From the NCBI GenBank assembly GCA_030272155.1, contig CP126202.1, positions 992,001 through 1,056,000 on the forward strand: a stretch of DNA of 64,000 nt, given 5' to 3'. Within the stretch, counting starts at the first letter, position 1, and every line of letters begins with the position of its first letter. The translations under genes and the position numbers were made by a program. Below are positions 59,901 to 64,000 of this stretch, one piece after another. This DNA is from Tetradesmus obliquus. Lineage: Eukaryota > Chlorophyta > Chlorophyceae > Sphaeropleales > Scenedesmaceae. A model generated the notes under the pieces. It saw only the letters and a program-made list of their open reading frames with translations. It had not been told where the DNA came from and ran no database searches.

Positions 59901-62900
59901 ACTCAGACAACCAAGACACAGGTAGGGCGGGCGTGTTGATTGCTGTGGACTGCTGACTGTTTTAGACAACATGGGGGGAGCTGTACCTGTTGTGGACTCG
60001 GTGATGTGCTGCATCTGCTTCATTCAGCCAATGCCTGTATGGTACATTCCTGCCCTGGCACTTTGGTCTTGGCACGCGCCAGCTGTCACTTGACATTTCA
60101 AATGTTGTTACTTTTTGCAGGCGACGACTACGGCCCTGCGCCCGACCTGGACCACGCCAACCCTGAACTGCGTGAGGCGCTGAAGCACTGGCTGCAGCAC
60201 CTGCAGCAGGACATCGGCTTCAGGGGCTGGCGCCTGGACTTCGTGCGCGGGTGAGTGTGAAAATTTGGGATGTGTATCGTTGGTATTGCAGTCTTAACTG
60301 CAGCATCTGCAACAGGACATTGGCTTCAGGGGATGCTGGACTTTGTGTGAGGGTAAGTGTGAACACTTGGCAGCCAGCTTTTTCCGCGGTTCTTTTTGGT
60401 CCTTGCTACTTGGTCTGGACAGTCTGGCTGCAGCACTTGCAGCAGGACATCGGCTTCAGGGGCTGGAGGCTGGACTTTGTGCGCGGGTGAGGCTAAATGC
60501 GTTGGTGCAGCACCTTCTTGATGTGTCTTGCCTTCCCTGCAAAGCCCGAAGCACTGGCTGCAGCACCTGCAGCAGGTCCTGCTGCAGATGCTGCAGCAGG
60601 ACATTGGGTTCAGGGGCTGGCGCCTGGACTTTGTGCGCGGGTGAGAGTCAGCAGCTTCTGGTGCTGTCATGTTGCTGTGTGTGCATTTTGGAAGCGGTGC
60701 TGCACTGTTTGTGCCTGCAGGAAGAGCTGGTGGATCATACTGTGAGGATTGGCGTGGCGTACAGTGTGTGGTTTAGGCACCAAAGCAGTAGCCTTGCAGG
60801 CATGCATTAAATGCCGCTGCTCTCAGTGTTTTGCGGCGATGTCTTGCTGATGCTCTGCACCAGGTATGGCACTTGCTTTGTTGACGAGATGGCGAGCTCG
60901 ACTAGTGAGCGGCAACATGTTCAAACATGCAGGCATGCTGCCATGCGGCTGCTGCTCAGCACTTCATATCATGCTCTTGCTGCTGTCGCAGGTACGGCGC
61001 TCGCTTTGTGGACGAGTACATCAGCGCGACAGTGGGTGGCGACATGTTCAATGTGGGGGAGTACTGGACAGACCTTGCCTGGAACGGCTCGGAGCTGGAG
61101 GGCTGCCAGGACGCGGCGCGCCAGGTGCGGTTTGAACACTTGTGGTGTGTTAATTTTGAATTTGTAACAGGGTATGGACTGCATGTGACAGCTGCACATC
61201 CTGTTGTGGACAGACCTGGCCTGGAACGGCTCCGAGCTGGAGGGCTGCCAGGACACTGCACACCAGGTGTGTTACTTTTCAAGTTGTAACAGGGTATGAG
61301 TTGCATGTGACAGCTGCAGCAGCTGTTGTGGACAGACCTGGCTTGAAATGGCTGCCGCTTGGAGGCCGGCCAGGAAGCGGCGCACCAGGTGTGTTATGTT
61401 TTTTTGTATGCAACATCGTTTGAACTTGCAGATGACAGCTGCATCTGTCAACATCTGACAGGCAGTTGTGCGTGTGATGCTTGGCAGTTGCAGCTGCAGG
61501 GTCACCTGCGTGCGGTGTCTTTGCGGCAATGCACGTCCTTTGTATGCTGCATGCAGTACAGCATTATCTTGCTGACCTGGCTGCTGCCATTGCCTGCCTG
61601 CCTGTTGCTGCTTGCTGCCGCTTTCTGCTGTGTGCTGCAGCGGCTGTGTGACTGGATCGACGGCAACAAGAAGACCTGCACCGCCTTCGACTTCCCCACA
61701 AAGGGCATCCTGCAGGTGCGTGATTGCGCGGCTGGTGTAGTGCAGCTCATCCTCACTTCTGCCAGTTGCATTCACCGCCGATCCTTGCAACCGTGCTGCT
61801 TGACTGGTTCACACCAACAGCCACATGGTTTGGCGTTTGACTACGAGCTGTGCCTGTGTGGCTGTCGGTCGTGTCCTGCCATTCCCTCACCAGCTAATGA
61901 GCCCGGGCGGCCTTGCCGCGCCCCGTACATGAGCCGAATGATCAGCAGCAGTGATGGCCCCCATCATGTTCCTTGACTATCGCATCAACAGCAAATAGTG
62001 CTCCTTACCTGCCGCAAACAAATAGCGCGACACTCATCTGCTGACCGCGTGTTGTATTTGCTGCTGCTGCTGCTCCTGCTGGCGCCGCTGCTGCACCTTG
62101 CAGGAAGCGGTGAAGAGGCAGCATTACTGGCGGCTGAAGGACAAGGACGGCAAGCCGCCAGGGCTCATCGGCTGGTGAGCAGAGATTTGGTGTAAATCAA
62201 TTGAATTGATAAAATGTTGCTGTACATAGGCAACCCTGCAGCAGTGAGACAAGGACTGCAAGCCGCCCGGGCTCATTGGCTCGTAAGCAGCAGCACATGG
62301 CAGCACGAGCGCATGGCAGCACTCTGAATAGAGCAGTAGGCGTACACACATGCAGTAGCAGCAAAGCCTCTTACCAATACCAATACCAAAGTATAGGACG
62401 GATCCACCTCGGGCGCAAGCCCAGCGAGCCGATCTTCCGCTTATGAGGGTTGAGGGTTATCAAATTCTGTGTGTGCTGTGGTGCGCGCCGCAGGTGGCCC
62501 AGCAAGGCGGTGACCTTCATCGACAACCACGACACCGGCTCCACACAGCAGCACTGGCCCTTCCCCAAGTGAGCCACCTGTGTCAAGGCACTAGGCTGTA
62601 TGCTGCACTGGTGGTGCCGCCACATTCCGCTGTGTTTGCTGCTTCAGAGCGTGTGGGTGCTACTGCCAGGCTGCAATAGCATGTGGGTGCTAGGCAGCAT
62701 AGCAGCACTGCTAGCGCAGCAGCACTGGCCCTTCCCCAAGTGAGCCAGGCTAGCACTGCGTCATCAATCCATTTGCATAGACTTTGGTGCGCGTCTGGCA
62801 CCGTCACAGTTGCTGTGCGTTCATTGCACAGGATGCTGCAGCGTGTGATGCGCGCGTCGCGCATGAGGCTAGCAAATGCTGCGTCCAATGTTATTGAGAT

Positions 62901-62912
62901 CCGCACTGCAAG

Positions 62913-62946
<34 letters not shown>

Positions 62947-63044
62947 TTTTCATTCCATGATTTTGCAGTGACCTAGTGGGTGCGGGCTACGCGCACATCA
63001 TGACGCACCTGGGCATCCCCTGCGTGTTCTGATTCTTTTGCTAC

Positions 63045-63089
<45 letters not shown>

Positions 63090-63186
63090 ATGATGATGTT
63101 TATTTTGCATCGAACTGGTGGGTGCAGGTTATGCATACATCATGACGCACCCGGGCATCCCCTGCGTGTTCTGACTCCTTCTGCCA

Positions 63187-63226
<40 letters not shown>

Positions 63227-63980
63227 ACCACATCCTTGCAGCGACCTGGTGGGTGCGGGCTACGCGTACATCATGACGCACCCGGGCATCCCCTGCGTGT
63301 TCTGGGACCACTACGTGACCTGGGGCGCGGAGCTGCACAACACCATCAAGACGCTGGCAGCGGTGAGCCCGCAATACTATCTGCTACTACTGCTAGTAGG
63401 AGCAGCAGCAGCAACAATAGCAGCGCCAGCAGCGGTAACGCATTCTGCGAGAATGTGGGTGTGGAGGTGTACAACAATATCCAGACTCTGGCAGCGGTGA
63501 GAAGGCGGCAGCAGCAGCAGCAGCAGCAGCAGAAATAGCAGCAGCGATGCACTTGTGAGCAAGGGGCTCGGAGCTGCACAACACCATCTAGACGCCAGCA
63601 GCGGTGAGCAGCAGCAGCAGCAGCACAAAGATAGCAGCAGTGGCAACAGCGATGTTGGGACAGCAGGTGGGGCGCGGAGCTTCACAACACCATCAATACG
63701 CTGGCAGCGGTGAGCTGCTGCTTCACCCGTGCTTCGCAGCACGAATTTGTACTGCGTGCTCACACGCCTGCTTTCGTGCGCACACTTGCAGACCCGCCGC
63801 CAGAGCTGCATCGTGATCGACTGCAATCATCATCACCAGCATGCTGCCTTGTCCCTCAGCTGTTCACAATAATGCCTGCGCTTCATACAGTTGCAGATCC
63901 GCCGCCGCAACGGCATCGTGGCTGACAGCAAGGTCAAGATTCTGGCGGCTGAGGCTGACCTGTATGTGGCTGGAAACTAA
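56962..63980 (+). CDS. Alpha-amylase (GH13), probably plastid-targeted
   Basis: Thirteen exons: 56962-57169, 57301-57371, 57686-57742, 58139-58151, 58485-58599, 59637-59776, 60121-60250, 60992-61124, 61641-61715, 62104-62174, 62494-62568, 63242-63362, 63897-63980. They give 430 aa. Residues 1-~55 are Arg/Ser/Ala-rich like a chloroplast transit peptide. The GH13 barrel follows: [56 protein letters not shown] (nucleophile Asp241), GEYW (acid/base Glu268), FIDNHDTGS (Asp351), [12 protein letters not shown]. It hydrolyses internal alpha-1,4 bonds of starch. Exon 4 is only 13 bp. The reading ends LYVAGN with TAA at 63978, 20 bp from the window edge. Related enzymes have ~15 more residues here, so a splice to an exon outside the window is possible. 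Confidence 0.9.
57236..57256 (+). repeat. Acceptor-edge copy, amylase exon 2
   Basis: The start of exon 2 (SFGWDSC region) is repeated 65 bp upstream as cagcctttggctgggttgac. Confidence 0.8.
58790..59287 (+). repeat. Five tandem donor-edge copies, amylase exon 5
   Basis: Units of about 110-120 bp each repeat the exon end encoding [15 protein letters not shown] plus a GTRCG donor and following intron (gtgctttgttgcaaacagtg). Ends are near 58848, 58952, 59066, 59176 and 59287. A weaker sixth copy may lie at 58660-58712. The true exon ends at 58599. Confidence 0.9.
59514..59925 (+). repeat. Edge copies, amylase exon 6
   Basis: 59514-59545 copies the acceptor side (gtgctgatgagatgac) upstream. 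59850-59925 copies the donor side (WAITGN...DNPDTG-like) downstream of exon 6. Confidence 0.8.
60290..60643 (+). repeat. Three donor-edge copies, amylase exon 7 (nucleophile exon)
   Basis: Copies at 60290-60358, 60424-60490 and 60546-60643 repeat [20 protein letters not shown] and the donor GTGAG. The second and third are almost unchanged in protein sequence, including the catalytic Asp. Confidence 0.9.
60863..61392 (+). repeat. Edge copies, amylase exon 8
   Basis: 60863-60893 copies the acceptor side (YGTCFVDEM versus YGARFVDEY). 61208-61270 and 61332-61392 copy the donor side ([14 protein letters not shown]). Confidence 0.85.
62236..62752 (+). repeat. Donor-edge copies, amylase exons 10 and 11
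   Basis: 62236-62286 copies the end of exon 10 (KPPGLIGW region). 62712-62752 copies the end of exon 11 (cagcactggcccttcccc plus a GTGAGCC donor). Confidence 0.8.
62968..63830 (+). repeat. Edge copies, amylase exons 12 and 13
   Basis: 62968-63031 and 63112-63173 copy the acceptor side of exon 12 ([20 protein letters not shown]), each ending tgcgtgttctga. 63470-63500, 63568-63606 and 63675-63714 copy its donor side ([11 protein letters not shown]). 63788-63830 copies the acceptor side of exon 13. CTG and CAG runs separate the units. Confidence 0.85.
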
Positions 63981-64000
63981 CACATAACAATAACATACGT

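Overview
The window is nuclear DNA of a green alga, most likely a chlorophycean of the Sphaeropleales/Scenedesmaceae type (lineage is inference). The evidence is a major LHCII chlorophyll a/b protein gene, an alpha-amylase with a transit-like leader, eukaryotic housekeeping genes (DPH7, ceramide synthase, USP10-type protease, NSUN4-type methyltransferase), many GT-AG introns with GTGAG donors and TGCAG acceptors, and very dense CTG/CAG repeats that give poly-Gln, poly-Ser and poly-Ala inside proteins. No CRISPR array, rRNA or tRNA gene was seen.

Layout: 1033-10379 (-) 13-exon TKL protein kinase with an NLP-type GAF-like N-terminus; 11392-13079 (+) 5'-broken copy and 14-16 kb (+) intact copy of an unclassified helical-repeat protein; 17146-20819 (-) LHCII gene; 23598-25800 (+) NSUN4-like RNA methyltransferase carrying an in-frame TAA; 27774-29486 (-) unknown two-TM protein; 31896-36137 (+) PHD finger fused to a tyrosine-recombinase (Crypton-like) domain; 37830-45401 (-) USP10-like ubiquitin hydrolase; 46064-48972 (+) ceramide synthase; 51143-53133 (-) BTB protein with a LINE fragment in its intron; 53417-56455 (-) DPH7; 56962-63980 (+) alpha-amylase running to the window edge. 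All exon models were built by hand; phases close and CDS lengths are multiples of three, apart from the lesions named. The genes are mostly unrelated housekeeping functions and form no operon-like unit; two pairs are divergent (USP/ceramide synthase and DPH7/amylase).

The most unusual signal is structural. Introns are filled with partial copies of the neighbouring exon edge together with its splice site. Copies of an exon's 5' edge (acceptor plus first codons) always lie upstream of that exon, and copies of the 3' edge (last codons plus donor) always lie downstream. I picked out about 65 such copies by eye in eight genes. Ends of terminal exons, with or near the stop codon, are copied into 3' flanks in the same way. 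The PHD-recombinase gene, with five short clean introns, has none, which sets it apart as possibly a recent mobile arrival; a 387-bp repeat duplicated identically at 22 kb ends 400 bp before its start codon. Other mobile traces are a 5'-truncated LINE with a perfect 19-bp target-site duplication, two much shorter LINE-tail insertions with their own target-site duplications, an about 0.95-kb candidate element with G/C-rich inverted ends around a 3 x 131-bp tandem array, and an inverted repeat pair in the ceramide synthase introns.
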